From positions 62,001-126,000 of the forward strand of contig CALVDE010000003.1 of NCBI GenBank assembly GCA_944326265.1: a stretch of DNA of 64,000 nt, given 5' to 3'. Shown here in pieces: positions 9,045-18,783 of the stretch. A program made the position numbers and the translations under genes. The notes under the pieces are model-generated. The model had not been told where the DNA came from. It was given only the letters and a program-made list of their open reading frames with translations, and did not search any database. How positions within the stretch are numbered: position 1 is the first letter of the stretch; the number at the start of each line of letters is the position of its first letter. Source of the stretch: an uncultured Bacteroidales bacterium (GTDB taxonomy: Bacteria > Bacteroidota > Bacteroidia > Bacteroidales > UBA932).

Positions 9045-9151
9045 GACACAAAGATAACCTCCGAAAGGACCAGGCCCTCCCACCGCTTCGCGGCGGGCCC
9101 CTCCCTCTAGAGCCGAGGGCGGCTAGTCCTTTCGGAGGTTATCTTTGTGTC
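9045..9151. repeat. 107-bp palindromic element with perfect 26-bp inverted repeats, between convergent genes
   Basis: Arms at 9045-9070 and 9126-9151 are exact reverse complements over 26 bases; the 55-base centre is very GC-rich and contains CCACCGCTTCGCGGCGG-like smaller palindromes. It lies between convergent ntpK and the lipoprotein gene, so it may stop transcription from both sides. Each arm also contains an outward-facing match to TAnnTTTG (TATCTTTG at 9140-9147 on the plus strand and its mirror at 9049-9056 on the minus strand). No clear target-site duplication is visible. It may be a REP- or MITE-like intergenic repeat. Confidence 0.8.
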
Positions 9152-9174
9152 TACCGCTGATTAGTATCCAGCAG

Positions 9175-9966
9175 CTATTCGGCGGCGGGAGTACGGAAGT
9201 CGAGGAAGCCCTCGGGGAGATGCATTCCGGCTACGAGCAGATGCTGCTCACGGGCGATACGGAGCATGTGCTTGCGAGCTGCGACGGCGGCCTCCTGGTC
9301 CATGTCGTAGGTGGCGCAGATTTCGGGATGGTCGAGCTGGAGGGCCGGGCCGTGGATGATATCGCCCCAGATGAGAATGTCACCGATGCGGAACACCGTA
9401 TGACCGGGAGTATGACCCACCGCATACACGGCTTCAACATCACACGGCAGGATGTCTCCGAACTGAAAGAGATGCAGGCGGTCGCTGTAGGCATTCATGG
9501 TCCGTATGGCCTGGGCGTTCCGGTCCGCAGGCATGTTCATCCATGCGTCGTACTCAGGCTGAGAGGCGTAGACCTGGGCATTGGTGTACACCGGGGCACC
9601 TTCGGCATCCAGCATTCCGCCGATATGGTCTCCATGAAAATGGGTGAGAAACAGGTAATCCACATCAGCAGGAGTCAGCCCCAGCGAATCCAGACCACGG
9701 CGTATACCACCGTCAGGCAGGCCGAGGCCGGTGTCGAAGAGCAGCACCTTGCCGTCCTTGCGAACCAGGAATGCACTCATTGAAGAAGGTACTTCGTCCT
9801 CGAGCCCGAGGGATGCCACCAGCTCGGGAGAAGCATCGGGAAAGAGGGAGAGTGACTGACCGGCAGCCTTGTCGCACAGCCATACAATCTCAGTTTCAGG
9901 CTTGCCCGAGCACCCTCCGGCAAGCAGAAGCACCGCAGCAGCGGCGATTGGCATAATACGTCTCAT
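9175..9966 (-). CDS. Metallo-beta-lactamase-fold hydrolase, lipoprotein
   Basis: A 263-residue predicted lipoprotein. I chose the ATG at 9966 because it forms an ATGA overlap with the upstream MATE gene and gives a clean signal peptide, MRRIMPIAAAAVLLLAGGC, with the lipobox cysteine. The zinc-binding HxHxDH motif is THFHGDHIGG, followed by later histidines (GHTPGHT and the DIIHG region) typical of the fold. Substrate is not predictable; quorum-quenching lactonases and general hydrolases both share this layout. It is co-transcribed with the MATE transporter, so it might modify a compound that is also exported. Confidence 0.85.
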   Translation of the reverse strand: MRRIMPIAAAAVLLLAGGCSGKPETEIVWLCDKAAGQSLSLFPDASPELVASLGLEDEVPSSMSAFLVRKDGKVLLFDTGLGLPDGGIRRGLDSLGLTPADVDYLFLTHFHGDHIGGMLDAEGAPVYTNAQVYASQPEYDAWMNMPADRNAQAIRTMNAYSDRLHLFQFGDILPCDVEAVYAVGHTPGHTVFRIGDILIWGDIIHGPALQLDHPEICATYDMDQEAAVAARKHMLRIAREQHLLVAGMHLPEGFLDFRTPAAE

Positions 9967-11336
9967 AGTTGTCTGCTTTGTTGTTTCCGCAAATTTACAT
10001 TTTTCCGCCGTAAATGGAAATAGTATGCGATGCCGACAGCATCTGCCAGGACCCATCCTATGGGTATGGACCACCAGATACCGGTGACACCGACAGATGG
10101 AACAGATGCCAGCATATAGGCCAGGAGGACCCTGGTTCCGAGTGACAGGACGGTCAGCACAACGGACATGGCCGGCATACGTATAGCACGGTAGTAGCCG
10201 TACAGAAGGAAGAGAATGCCGATACCGAAGTAGAATGAGCCCTCGACCCTCAGATACTGCACTCCGATACGGATGATTTCCACCTCTTCGGCCCGCACAA
10301 AAATGAGCATCAGCGGCCTGGCCAGCACGAAGACCAGAACCGACACCGCCAGCGAGAAAATCACAGATATGAGCAACGCGCTGCGGACTCCCCTGCGTAT
10401 GCGCCCGGACTTGCGGGCTCCGTAATTCTGCGCCACGAATGTCGAAAAAGCATTGCCGAGCTCCTGCACCGGCATATAGGCGAACGAGTCGATCTTCACT
10501 GCCGCCGCAAATGCCGCCATCACCGCCGTACCGAAGGTATTGACCAGCCCCTGCACCATCAGTATGCCGAAATTCATCACCGACTGCTGCACGCAGGTCA
10601 GCGACGAGAACGAGGCTATTTCCTTCACCGAGTCACCGTCCAGCCGCATGTCCTCCTTGCGCAGCCTCAGTTCCGGTCTCCTGCGCAGCACAAATACCGT
10701 CAGTCCCAGTGCCGACACTCCCTGAGCCGCCACAGTAGCCAGTGCCGCTCCGTCCACCCCCATACCGAAGCCGAGGATGAAGAGCAGATCCAGACCGATA
10801 TTCAGCACCACCGATACTCCCAGGAACCACAGAGGGGTGACCGAGTCCCCTACTGCCCTGAGCAGGGCTGCGTAGAAATTGTACAGGAAAGTAAACGGAA
10901 TGCCTCCGAAGATAATCAGCAGATACAGCCGCAGCATACCGTATATCTCCTCCGGTACCTGAAGCAGTCTCAGAATCGGGTCAATGAGGGCAAACGATGC
11001 CACTGTAAGGGCCGCCGTCACGCACCCTATCAGCACCAGCGACACATAGATGCTTCTCCGCAGTCCGGACATGTTTCCCGCACCGAACTGCAGGGAGAAC
11101 ACCGTCCCGCTGCCCATCGCCAGGCCCAGCAGCACCGATATCAGGAAAGTCATCAGGCTGTAGGCCGACCCGACAGCCGCCAGCGCACCGGAGCCTATGC
11201 ACCGCCCCACTATCAGAGTATCGGCAATGTTATAGCACTGCTGCATCAGCGAGCCGAGCATCATCGGCATGGTGAAGCGCAGCAGCGTCGGAGTAATGCC
11301 TCCTACAGTCAGATCCCGGGTTCCGGCAACAGCCAT
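9963..11336 (-). CDS. MATE-family multidrug/metabolite exporter
   Basis: A 457-residue integral membrane protein with about 12 hydrophobic segments in two related halves. The start region, GGITPTLLRFTMPMMLGSLMQQCYNIADTLIVGRCIG, matches the N terminus of NorM/DinF-like MATE exporters, and the second half has the related NFGILMVQGLVNTFGTAVMAA segment. Cation-driven export of organic cations or metabolites is the family role; the cargo is unknown. The stop overlaps the lipoprotein hydrolase start by 4 bases. A terminator hairpin for the upstream gene lies just before its start codon. Confidence 0.92.
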   Translation of the reverse strand: MAVAGTRDLTVGGITPTLLRFTMPMMLGSLMQQCYNIADTLIVGRCIGSGALAAVGSAYSLMTFLISVLLGLAMGSGTVFSLQFGAGNMSGLRRSIYVSLVLIGCVTAALTVASFALIDPILRLLQVPEEIYGMLRLYLLIIFGGIPFTFLYNFYAALLRAVGDSVTPLWFLGVSVVLNIGLDLLFILGFGMGVDGAALATVAAQGVSALGLTVFVLRRRPELRLRKEDMRLDGDSVKEIASFSSLTCVQQSVMNFGILMVQGLVNTFGTAVMAAFAAAVKIDSFAYMPVQELGNAFSTFVAQNYGARKSGRIRRGVRSALLISVIFSLAVSVLVFVLARPLMLIFVRAEEVEIIRIGVQYLRVEGSFYFGIGILFLLYGYYRAIRMPAMSVVLTVLSLGTRVLLAYMLASVPSVGVTGIWWSIPIGWVLADAVGIAYYFHLRRKNVNLRKQQSRQL

Positions 11337-11348
11337 AATTCAAAAAGA

Positions 11349-11377
11349 GAGGCCATTGGCAAATGACCAATGACCTC
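11349..11377 (-). terminator. Terminator hairpin after the M16 peptidase pair
   Basis: An 11-bp stem with one mismatch (11349-11359 with 11367-11377) and a 7-base loop. Read on the minus strand it is followed by CTCTTTTTG, a U-rich run. It lies 27 bases past the M16 stop and only 12 bases before the MATE start, so it may end the upstream transcript or attenuate read-through into MATE. Confidence 0.7.
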
Positions 11378-11403
11378 CCGCTTATCTGTGTTACAGAATG
11401 TGA

Positions 11404-13458
11404 TTAGAGTTTCTTGGCCTTAAGTCCGGTGTTGATCCTGACATCAACAATTCTGGCCTCCATCTCTCCTGCCTGGGGTACAAGCATCTTGAGCACGGCA
11501 GGATACATGATGCCGTAAGCCGTCTTCTGATACTCGGCATAGTATGTCTCTACAGACTGGCCCATAGCCGACTCGATAGACTTTACCTTGGCTCCTGTCT
11601 CGACATCGTAATAATCATAGACAGTCACTCCGCTGGCGCTGCTCTTCACTTTATAAGCATCGCGGCCGTCAACTTCCTCGATACCCGCGAGCTCGTAGCC
11701 TTCAGCACCGAAAATCTCGGGAACAGGATACAGATCCGCGCTCATGGCCTCAATCTGCGCCGGGTCGGTGATTTCCTGAGATCCCATGGGGGAGGCCACT
11801 GTCATCTTGCCGTTGACCAGCTTCACCGACGATACTTCCTGACCGCCCATGCTCTGTACCTGAGAGAATGCTTTCTGGGCAGGAATTCTCTTGGTCACTG
11901 TGGTTATGGTCATACCCTGCATGTTCATGTCCATCTGCTCGGTCATGTCCACGATACCCTCGACAAGCTCACGGCCTCCGAGATAATTGATATAGTTGTC
12001 AAATACAGTCTGAACGGTAACGTCAGCGGCGACCTCCTTGTGCTCTACGGGCTTGCCCTCGAAATCGAGCTCAACCACCACTCCGTCAGAGTCATACTGG
12101 GCGAGAGCGGGGATAACGGAAGGATCACCCACGCAGAACCAGTACATGTTGTCCGGATCGAAGTACTTGGCTATCACCCTGCGCACATCATCCATTGTCA
12201 CGGCATCAAGTCTCTGAAGGTATGTAGCGTAGTAATCCTCAGGGAAACCGTATCGCTCGATCATGTATGCATACTCTGCTATCTGGTCGGAAGATTCGAG
12301 AGAGCGGGAGAAAGAGCCGGCATAGATGGTCTTGAACTTCTTCAGATCAGCCTCAGTGTAGTCTCCGTCCACCATATTCTGCAGTTCCTTGCGCATCTCC
12401 ACGAAAGAGCTGTCCGTAGCATTGCCGTTGACATCCGCGAGAGCGTAGAAAGTACCTGAGATGAGGTCGGAGCTTACGCTTGAATACGCGCCATACGTAT
12501 AGCCCTTGGTCTCGCGCAGATTCTTCATCAGCTTGGCTGCGAAGTCACCGCCGCCGTAGATGGCATTGGCTATGGTCAGAGGCATGGCATCCTCGGAACC
12601 GGGCTTGAGATCAATCGGGCACATCATGCGGATGGTAGACTGTACGGCACCGTCCTTGGGTGAGAATACCACCTCGATGCCCTCGGGACGGTTCACTGCA
12701 GGATCATCGTATGTAATCACCTCGCCCTCTTTCCAGTCAGAGAGATATTTCTGGCAGATGTCCTTGGCCTGCTCAAGAGTCATGTCGCCGACGATCACAA
12801 GAATGGCGCTGTTGGGGATAATGTAGCTCTCATAGTACTCACGGCAGTCATCGACAGTGATGGCGTTGACAGTAGCCTCAGTCATGATGTCGCTGTAGGC
12901 ATGTCCTTTGGGATATACGGTAGCTGTCTGGATGTTGCTGATGACAGCGGCTGGCGAGCTCTTGGACATCTGGAGTCCTCCGAGAGCCTGATCCTTGATC
13001 TTGTCAAGTTCCTCCTGAGGGAAGGTGGGGTTATAGAGCACATCCGAAAGGATATCCATCATCTGGTCAGTGTACTTTGAAAGAGCTGTAAAGCCGATGA
13101 ATCCGGAACTTGTGGCGAAGGATGCTCCGAGGAAATCCACTTCGTTGTTGATCTGCTCGGCCGTGCGGTTTGCCGTACCCTTGCTCCAGAGGTCACCGAA
13201 GAAAGAAGACTTGCCCGCTTTTTCTCCCTCTACGAAAGGATCTACGATGAACCTTATTCCGAAGGACACTACAGGACGCTCATGGTCCTCCACGACGATA
13301 ACGCGGAGACCGTTGTCCAAGGTGAATTTCTCAAAATCACCGAACTCCACCTTGGGAGCCGGACCCGGCTGGGGAGCCTTGGTCCTGTCTATCTGCGCGC
13401 TCATCGAGAATACCGAGATGAGCACAGAAAGCATTGCGATTGATAATATCTTTTTCAT
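11404..13458 (-). CDS. M16-family peptidase subunit, non-catalytic partner, secreted
   Basis: A 684-residue exported protein with a signal peptide (MKKILSIAMLSVLISVFSMSAQ). Two M16/insulinase-like domains cover about residues 30-470. At the place where the active partner has HFFEH, this protein has SSFFGDLW, so the zinc motif is lost, as in the non-catalytic halves of paired M16B peptidases. Residues 490-684 form an additional beta-rich domain resembling outer-membrane lipoprotein-sorting (LolA-like) folds. It follows the catalytic subunit with a 26-base gap, so the pair probably assembles in the periplasm. Confidence 0.85.
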   Translation of the reverse strand: MKKILSIAMLSVLISVFSMSAQIDRTKAPQPGPAPKVEFGDFEKFTLDNGLRVIVVEDHERPVVSFGIRFIVDPFVEGEKAGKSSFFGDLWSKGTANRTAEQINNEVDFLGASFATSSGFIGFTALSKYTDQMMDILSDVLYNPTFPQEELDKIKDQALGGLQMSKSSPAAVISNIQTATVYPKGHAYSDIMTEATVNAITVDDCREYYESYIIPNSAILVIVGDMTLEQAKDICQKYLSDWKEGEVITYDDPAVNRPEGIEVVFSPKDGAVQSTIRMMCPIDLKPGSEDAMPLTIANAIYGGGDFAAKLMKNLRETKGYTYGAYSSVSSDLISGTFYALADVNGNATDSSFVEMRKELQNMVDGDYTEADLKKFKTIYAGSFSRSLESSDQIAEYAYMIERYGFPEDYYATYLQRLDAVTMDDVRRVIAKYFDPDNMYWFCVGDPSVIPALAQYDSDGVVVELDFEGKPVEHKEVAADVTVQTVFDNYINYLGGRELVEGIVDMTEQMDMNMQGMTITTVTKRIPAQKAFSQVQSMGGQEVSSVKLVNGKMTVASPMGSQEITDPAQIEAMSADLYPVPEIFGAEGYELAGIEEVDGRDAYKVKSSASGVTVYDYYDVETGAKVKSIESAMGQSVETYYAEYQKTAYGIMYPAVLKMLVPQAGEMEARIVDVRINTGLKAKKL

Positions 13459-13484
13459 ATTGTTGATTTCTTAATAATTTGAGA

Positions 13485-14804
13485 TTAATTGTTCTGTTTG
13501 GGAAGGTAGTATATCGATATCTTCTGCATCGGGTCGATATACTTCTTTGCCACCTCGATAACCTGCTCCTTGGTAAAGCGGGTGTAATTCTCAAGAGTCC
13601 TGTTTACGAAATCGGTGTCCTTGAAATAAGTGTAGGCGGTAGCCAGCTCCTCGGCCACACCGTCAATACCGGTATTGGAAGTGGCCACTGACATCTCAAC
13701 CATATTCATGACTTTCTGGAACTCCTCATCGGACATACCGTTCTCCAGCAGACCGTAAATCTCAGCATCCACGTCCTTCTCCAGTGAATCGAGACCGATT
13801 CCGTTGGGAATAGCCTGGATAGTGTACACGCCCGGATGCTCGAAAGGCATCACGCCTCCGAATACACCGAGGGCGGACTGCTTCTTGTCCACGATATTGG
13901 ACTGGAAGCGGGCAGAGTTGCCGGAAGAAAGAATTGCATTGAACAGGTCCATTGCGAAATAGTCATCCGTACCGTATGCGGGCGCGGGATATACCTCAAT
14001 CAGCATGGGCATCTGGATGTTGTCGTAGACAGTGTCCTTGACGGGCTCGGTACGTCTGGGCTCCATATTCGGATCCGGACGGCGGATATCCATCGTGCCT
14101 GCGGGTATGTCTCCGAAATAATCCTCCACCCACTTCTTGGCCTGGTCCTTGTCAAAATCACCGCAGATTACGAGGACCGCATTGTTGGGCACATAGAACA
14201 TGTCATGGAAGTTCTTGAAATCCTGGATAGATGCATTGCGCACGTGCTCCTCTGATCCGAGAACGTCATGATTGTAAGGATGTACCTTGAATGAGTTCGT
14301 GAGAATCTTGGTGAACGCCGTACCGTAGGGCTGGTTGTCACGGGTCTGACCCATCTCCTGGCATACCACGTCCTTCTGCGTGCTGACACCTATCTCCTCG
14401 ATATTGGGGTGCAGCATCCTCTCCGACTCAAGCCACAGACCGAGCTCCAGATAATTGGAAGGGAGCTTCTCGAAATAATATGTACGGTCGTTGCTTGTGT
14501 TGGCATTGAGCGATCCTCCGGCATCAGAGACATATCTGTCGTATGTGTGACGGGGAATATTGGCCGTTCCCTCGAACATCAGGTGCTCGAAGAAGTGAGC
14601 GAAACCTGTCAGATGAGGCTCCTCGTTCTTGGAACCCACATGATACATTACGGAGACAACGACGTTGGGAGTCTTGTGATTCTGGGAAAGAATCACATGA
14701 AGCCCGTTGTCAAGGTCGTACTCCTCGAACTGGATGTTCTGCGCCGAAGCGGCGAAAGGCAGAAGCACTGCCGTCAGAACAAGGATTAAAAAGTTTTTCT
14801 TCAT
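13485..14804 (-). CDS. M16-family zinc peptidase, catalytic subunit, secreted
   Basis: A 439-residue periplasmic metallopeptidase. The signal peptide is MKKNFLILVLTAVLLPFAASAQ. The inverted zinc motif HxxEH is at residues 70-74 (HFFEH) and a third ligand glutamate is at about residue 150 in VCQEMGQ. The second M16 domain follows to the C terminus. It is followed at once by the inactive partner and is preceded by the wbpB-E-D genes with a 20-base gap, so read-through from that cluster is likely. Substrate is unknown; peptides of the periplasm are the family expectation. Confidence 0.92.
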   Translation of the reverse strand: MKKNFLILVLTAVLLPFAASAQNIQFEEYDLDNGLHVILSQNHKTPNVVVSVMYHVGSKNEEPHLTGFAHFFEHLMFEGTANIPRHTYDRYVSDAGGSLNANTSNDRTYYFEKLPSNYLELGLWLESERMLHPNIEEIGVSTQKDVVCQEMGQTRDNQPYGTAFTKILTNSFKVHPYNHDVLGSEEHVRNASIQDFKNFHDMFYVPNNAVLVICGDFDKDQAKKWVEDYFGDIPAGTMDIRRPDPNMEPRRTEPVKDTVYDNIQMPMLIEVYPAPAYGTDDYFAMDLFNAILSSGNSARFQSNIVDKKQSALGVFGGVMPFEHPGVYTIQAIPNGIGLDSLEKDVDAEIYGLLENGMSDEEFQKVMNMVEMSVATSNTGIDGVAEELATAYTYFKDTDFVNRTLENYTRFTKEQVIEVAKKYIDPMQKISIYYLPKQNN

Positions 14805-14823
14805 ACTTGTTGATTGTTGTTGA

Positions 14824-15411
14824 TTAGTTATTATGTTCCATTATAGTTACTTTCCCATCTTCCAGACGGTATTTCTCGCCAGTTCCAGGGCATACCGCCG
14901 TACCGTCCGGCGCAAATTCAAGACGGTATCCGGCCCTGCTCATCCAGCCTGTCTGACGCGCAGGATTGCCCACGACGAGAGCATAGGCGGGCACATCCCT
15001 GGTGATGACTGCTCCGGCACCGATAAAGGCCCATTCGCCGATGTCGTGGCCGCAGACCACTGTGGCGTTTGCGCCGACAGTCGCCCCCCTGCCTACCCTG
15101 GTACGGGCATACTCGCCTCTGCGGCACACCGCACTGCGCGGATTGACCACATTGGTGAATACGCAGGACGGCCCGAGGAACACATCATCCCCGCAGGTCA
15201 CCCCTGTATAGACAGACACGTTGTTCTGCACCTTGACATTGTCACCCAGGACCACTCCGGGGGAGATCACCACGTTCTGGCCGATGTTGCATCCTTTTCC
15301 CAGCACGGAGCCTGTCATTATATGGGAGAAATGCCATATCCGGCTCCCCGCTCCTATCGTGCAGCCGTCATCTATCACAGCAGTCTCATGTGCGAAATAT
15401 TCCTTTTCCAT
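14824..15411 (-). CDS. wbpD: WbpD-like sugar N-acetyltransferase (left-handed beta helix)
   Basis: A 195-residue acyltransferase with hexapeptide repeats through most of its length (for example [43 protein letters not shown]). Family role: acetyl transfer from acetyl-CoA to the 3-amino group of UDP-GlcNAc(3NH2)A. The ATG at 15411 is chosen because AGGAGG lies 5 bases upstream; the alternative GTG at 15417 lies inside that ribosome-binding site. It follows WbpE-like and WbpB-like genes, which supply its substrate. Confidence 0.88.
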   Translation of the reverse strand: MEKEYFAHETAVIDDGCTIGAGSRIWHFSHIMTGSVLGKGCNIGQNVVISPGVVLGDNVKVQNNVSVYTGVTCGDDVFLGPSCVFTNVVNPRSAVCRRGEYARTRVGRGATVGANATVVCGHDIGEWAFIGAGAVITRDVPAYALVVGNPARQTGWMSRAGYRLEFAPDGTAVCPGTGEKYRLEDGKVTIMEHNN

Positions 15412-15413
15412 AG

Positions 15414-16544
15414 TCACCTCCTGAAGAATTCTCTGACAGTCTCTGCAATCATCTCCTGCATCTGTCCGTCAAGTTCGGTATGCATGGGCAGAGAGAGCAC
15501 GGAATCCGCGAGTTCCTCAGCAAATTTCAGGCCGCGGCCATCCCCGGCATAAGCTTTCTGCCGGTGAAGCGGCAGAGGGTAATACACCATGGACGGAATG
15601 CCGCGCGATGCCAGGAAATCCTTGAGAGCGTCCCTCAGGCCGCCACGGATCTTAAGTGTGTACTGATGATAGACATGAGTGCTGAACGGAGCCTCCGCAG
15701 GCAGTTCCAGGGCATCCACCCCGTCCAGCAGCGACCTGTACCTCGCGGCAGCCTCGCGGCGGGCCGAGCAATACTCGTCCAGATGACGGAGCTTGATCTC
15801 CAGAACAGCGGCCTGGATGGTGTCCAGGCGTGAATTGCAGCCTACGATATCATGATGGTATTTCACCTTCTGGCCGTGGTTGGCGGTCATGCGGATGCGC
15901 TCCGCCAGTGCCGGGTCGTCCGTGAAAAGGGCGCCGCCGTCTCCGTAGCAGCCGAGATTCTTCGAGGGGAAAAATGAGGTGCAGCCGATGTGCCCGAGGG
16001 TGCCGGTATGCCTGCGGCGGCCGTCGGGGAAGGTGTAGACGGCTCCGAGGGACTGGGCATTGTCCTCGACGACATACAGTCCGTGGGCAGCGGCAAAATC
16101 CAGTATCGGAGCCATGTCGCAGCTCTGCCCGAAGAGATGGACAGGGATGACGGCCCTCGTCCTGGGAGTCAGCACCCTCTCGATGAAGCGGATATCCGTG
16201 TTGAAGGTTTCGCGGTCCACATCCACTAATATCGGCCTTAGCCCTAAAAGGGCAATGACCTCCGCCGATGCCACGTAAGTGAATGCCGGAACGATGACCT
16301 CGTCGCCCGGTTTCAGGCCGAGGGCCATGAGGGCTATCTGGAGGGCATCCGTGCCGTTGCCGCAGGGGATGACGTGGGCGGCTCCGGTATATTGCGCCAG
16401 AGCCGAGGCGAAGCGGCCTACCGCCGGACCGTTGATGAACGCCGAGCTGTCGATGACCTCCGCTACGGCTGCGTCTACCTCAGCCTTGATCCTCATGTAC
16501 TGACCGTGAAGGTCGACCATCTGTATCTTCTGCTGTTCCTGCAT
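15414..16544 (-). CDS. wbpE: WbpE-like DegT/DnrJ/EryC1 aminotransferase
   Basis: A 376-residue PLP-dependent sugar aminotransferase. The DegT family pattern is present: [14 protein letters not shown] near residue 60, [27 protein letters not shown], and the internal-aldimine lysine in [15 protein letters not shown]. Expected reaction: transamination of the 3-keto sugar nucleotide made by WbpB to UDP-GlcNAc(3NH2)A with glutamate. The ATG at 16544 is preferred to 16559 because AAGGAGG lies 5 bases before it and would otherwise be the first codons. It sits between wbpB and wbpD. Confidence 0.9.
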   Translation of the reverse strand: MQEQQKIQMVDLHGQYMRIKAEVDAAVAEVIDSSAFINGPAVGRFASALAQYTGAAHVIPCGNGTDALQIALMALGLKPGDEVIVPAFTYVASAEVIALLGLRPILVDVDRETFNTDIRFIERVLTPRTRAVIPVHLFGQSCDMAPILDFAAAHGLYVVEDNAQSLGAVYTFPDGRRRHTGTLGHIGCTSFFPSKNLGCYGDGGALFTDDPALAERIRMTANHGQKVKYHHDIVGCNSRLDTIQAAVLEIKLRHLDEYCSARREAAARYRSLLDGVDALELPAEAPFSTHVYHQYTLKIRGGLRDALKDFLASRGIPSMVYYPLPLHRQKAYAGDGRGLKFAEELADSVLSLPMHTELDGQMQEMIAETVREFFRR

Positions 16545-16560
16545 TGCGTCCTCCTTCATT

Positions 16561-17556
<996 letters not shown>

Positions 17557-17561
17557 TCATA

Positions 17562-17569
17562 CAAAGATA
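17562..17569 (-). promoter_or_regulatory. Putative promoter -7 box for wbpB-wbpE-wbpD
   Basis: On the minus strand the sequence reads TATCTTTG, an exact TAnnTTTG match, about 30 bases upstream of the wbpB start. The -33 element is not clear. Confidence 0.6.
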
Positions 17570-17622
17570 ATACGTTTTGTTAAACATTGATAAAATTCGT
17601 GATGATTTAATAACAAATTACC

Positions 17623-18723
17623 ATGACAAGCACTAAATTAAAATTCAGAGCCTCCACCGTAGAAGGCAAGCCAGAAACACTTTACTACCAGATCCGCCAT
17701 GACCGGGCAGCCCGGCAGATCAGCACGCGCATCCGCATCCTCCCCGGAGAATGCAATCCGGACACCTCCGGGGATGCCCCCGTCTACTCGCTGGCTTACA
17801 TGAAAGAGGACATCCGCCGGATATCACAGGAAGGCAGGCTCGGTACGGCACGCAACCGACGCAGGGCCATGAGCAGCTTCTCCACCTTCCTCGGAGGCAA
17901 GGACATAGCGATACGCGACCTGGACCGCAGGCTGATCAACGAATATGCAGGATGGCTTGCCGGCAAAGACCTGACCAGAAACACCATATCATTCTATATG
18001 AGAACGCTCAGGTCTGTCTACAACAGGGCCGTCAAAGACGGAATAATCCTTCAGAACAATCCGTTCACCGATGTCTACACAGGAGTGGACTGCACCAGAA
18101 AACGCGCTGTGAATGAAGATGTCATTCTCAGAATGATGAAACTCGAGCTCAACGGCACCCCGGGTCTTGACCTGGCACGCGACATGTTTGTCTTCAGCTA
18201 CTGTACCAGAGGGATGGCCTTCGTGGACATGGCAATGCTGCAAAAGAGCGATATCCATGGCGACTGCATCGTGTACAGCCGGAAAAAGACCGGACAGAGA
18301 CTGTCGGTACGCATCGAGCCGTGCACCGCAACTATAATAAGCAAATATTCCGGAAAGACCGTCGGTACGCCCTACATTTTCCCGGTAATCCGCTCATCGG
18401 AAAGAGAGGAGATTTTCCGTCAGTACCAGACCGCACTAGGCTATTACAACCGCAAGCTCAAACGCCTGGGCCGCCGCCTGGGCCTTGACACGCCCCTGAC
18501 ATCCTACGTCGCCCGCCACACCTGGGCCACCTCTGCCCGCAACCACAACACTCCCCTGTCCGTCATAAGCACCGGCATGGGCCATACCTCCGAAAGGACC
18601 ACCAGGATATATCTGGCGGCACTGGACGAATCCGTCATAGACCGGGCAAACAGCAACATACTCGCCTCGCTGAACAAGTTCGTCATGAGCTCAGGCAAGC
18701 CTCAGGACAGAACAGCGGAATGA
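17623..18723 (+). CDS. Tyrosine recombinase (site-specific integrase/invertase)
   Basis: A 366-residue tyrosine recombinase of the type found next to upxY in Bacteroides capsule loci. An N-terminal arm and SAM-like core-binding domain cover about residues 60-150; the catalytic domain has R196 (YCTRGM), K222, R298 (VARHTWAT), H321 (GHTSERTT) and the nucleophile Y330 (RIYLA). The usual first His of the HxxR box is Y295. All catalytic residues are present, so the enzyme should be active. It could invert the promoter segment at 50592-50806, but that is inference. Confidence 0.92.
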   Translation: MTSTKLKFRASTVEGKPETLYYQIRHDRAARQISTRIRILPGECNPDTSGDAPVYSLAYMKEDIRRISQEGRLGTARNRRRAMSSFSTFLGGKDIAIRDLDRRLINEYAGWLAGKDLTRNTISFYMRTLRSVYNRAVKDGIILQNNPFTDVYTGVDCTRKRAVNEDVILRMMKLELNGTPGLDLARDMFVFSYCTRGMAFVDMAMLQKSDIHGDCIVYSRKKTGQRLSVRIEPCTATIISKYSGKTVGTPYIFPVIRSSEREEIFRQYQTALGYYNRKLKRLGRRLGLDTPLTSYVARHTWATSARNHNTPLSVISTGMGHTSERTTRIYLAALDESVIDRANSNILASLNKFVMSSGKPQDRTAE

Positions 18724-18763
18724 CAGAGCGCAGATAAATTGAAATAGTTTCTAAATATTTGGT

Positions 18764-18771
18764 TAGATTTG
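18764..18771 (+). promoter_or_regulatory. Putative promoter -7 box for upxY
   Basis: TAGATTTG matches TAnnTTTG exactly and ends 12 bases before the upxY ATG, giving a very short leader. A TTG at 18739-18741 is a possible -33 element. Confidence 0.6.
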
Positions 18772-18783
18772 CAACAACTTATT

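Noticed and set aside
9032-9160. Target-site duplication around the palindromic element (CCGCTTA / CCGCTGA)
   Set aside because: The copies differ and are not adjacent to the arms, so they do not support a transposition event.
18586-18601. Sixteen-base match (ACCTCCGAAAGGACCA) between the recombinase gene and the arm of the 9045-9151 element
   Set aside because: It encodes the conserved GHTSERTT catalytic segment and has no inverted partner nearby; chance or codon-driven similarity is more likely than a second element.
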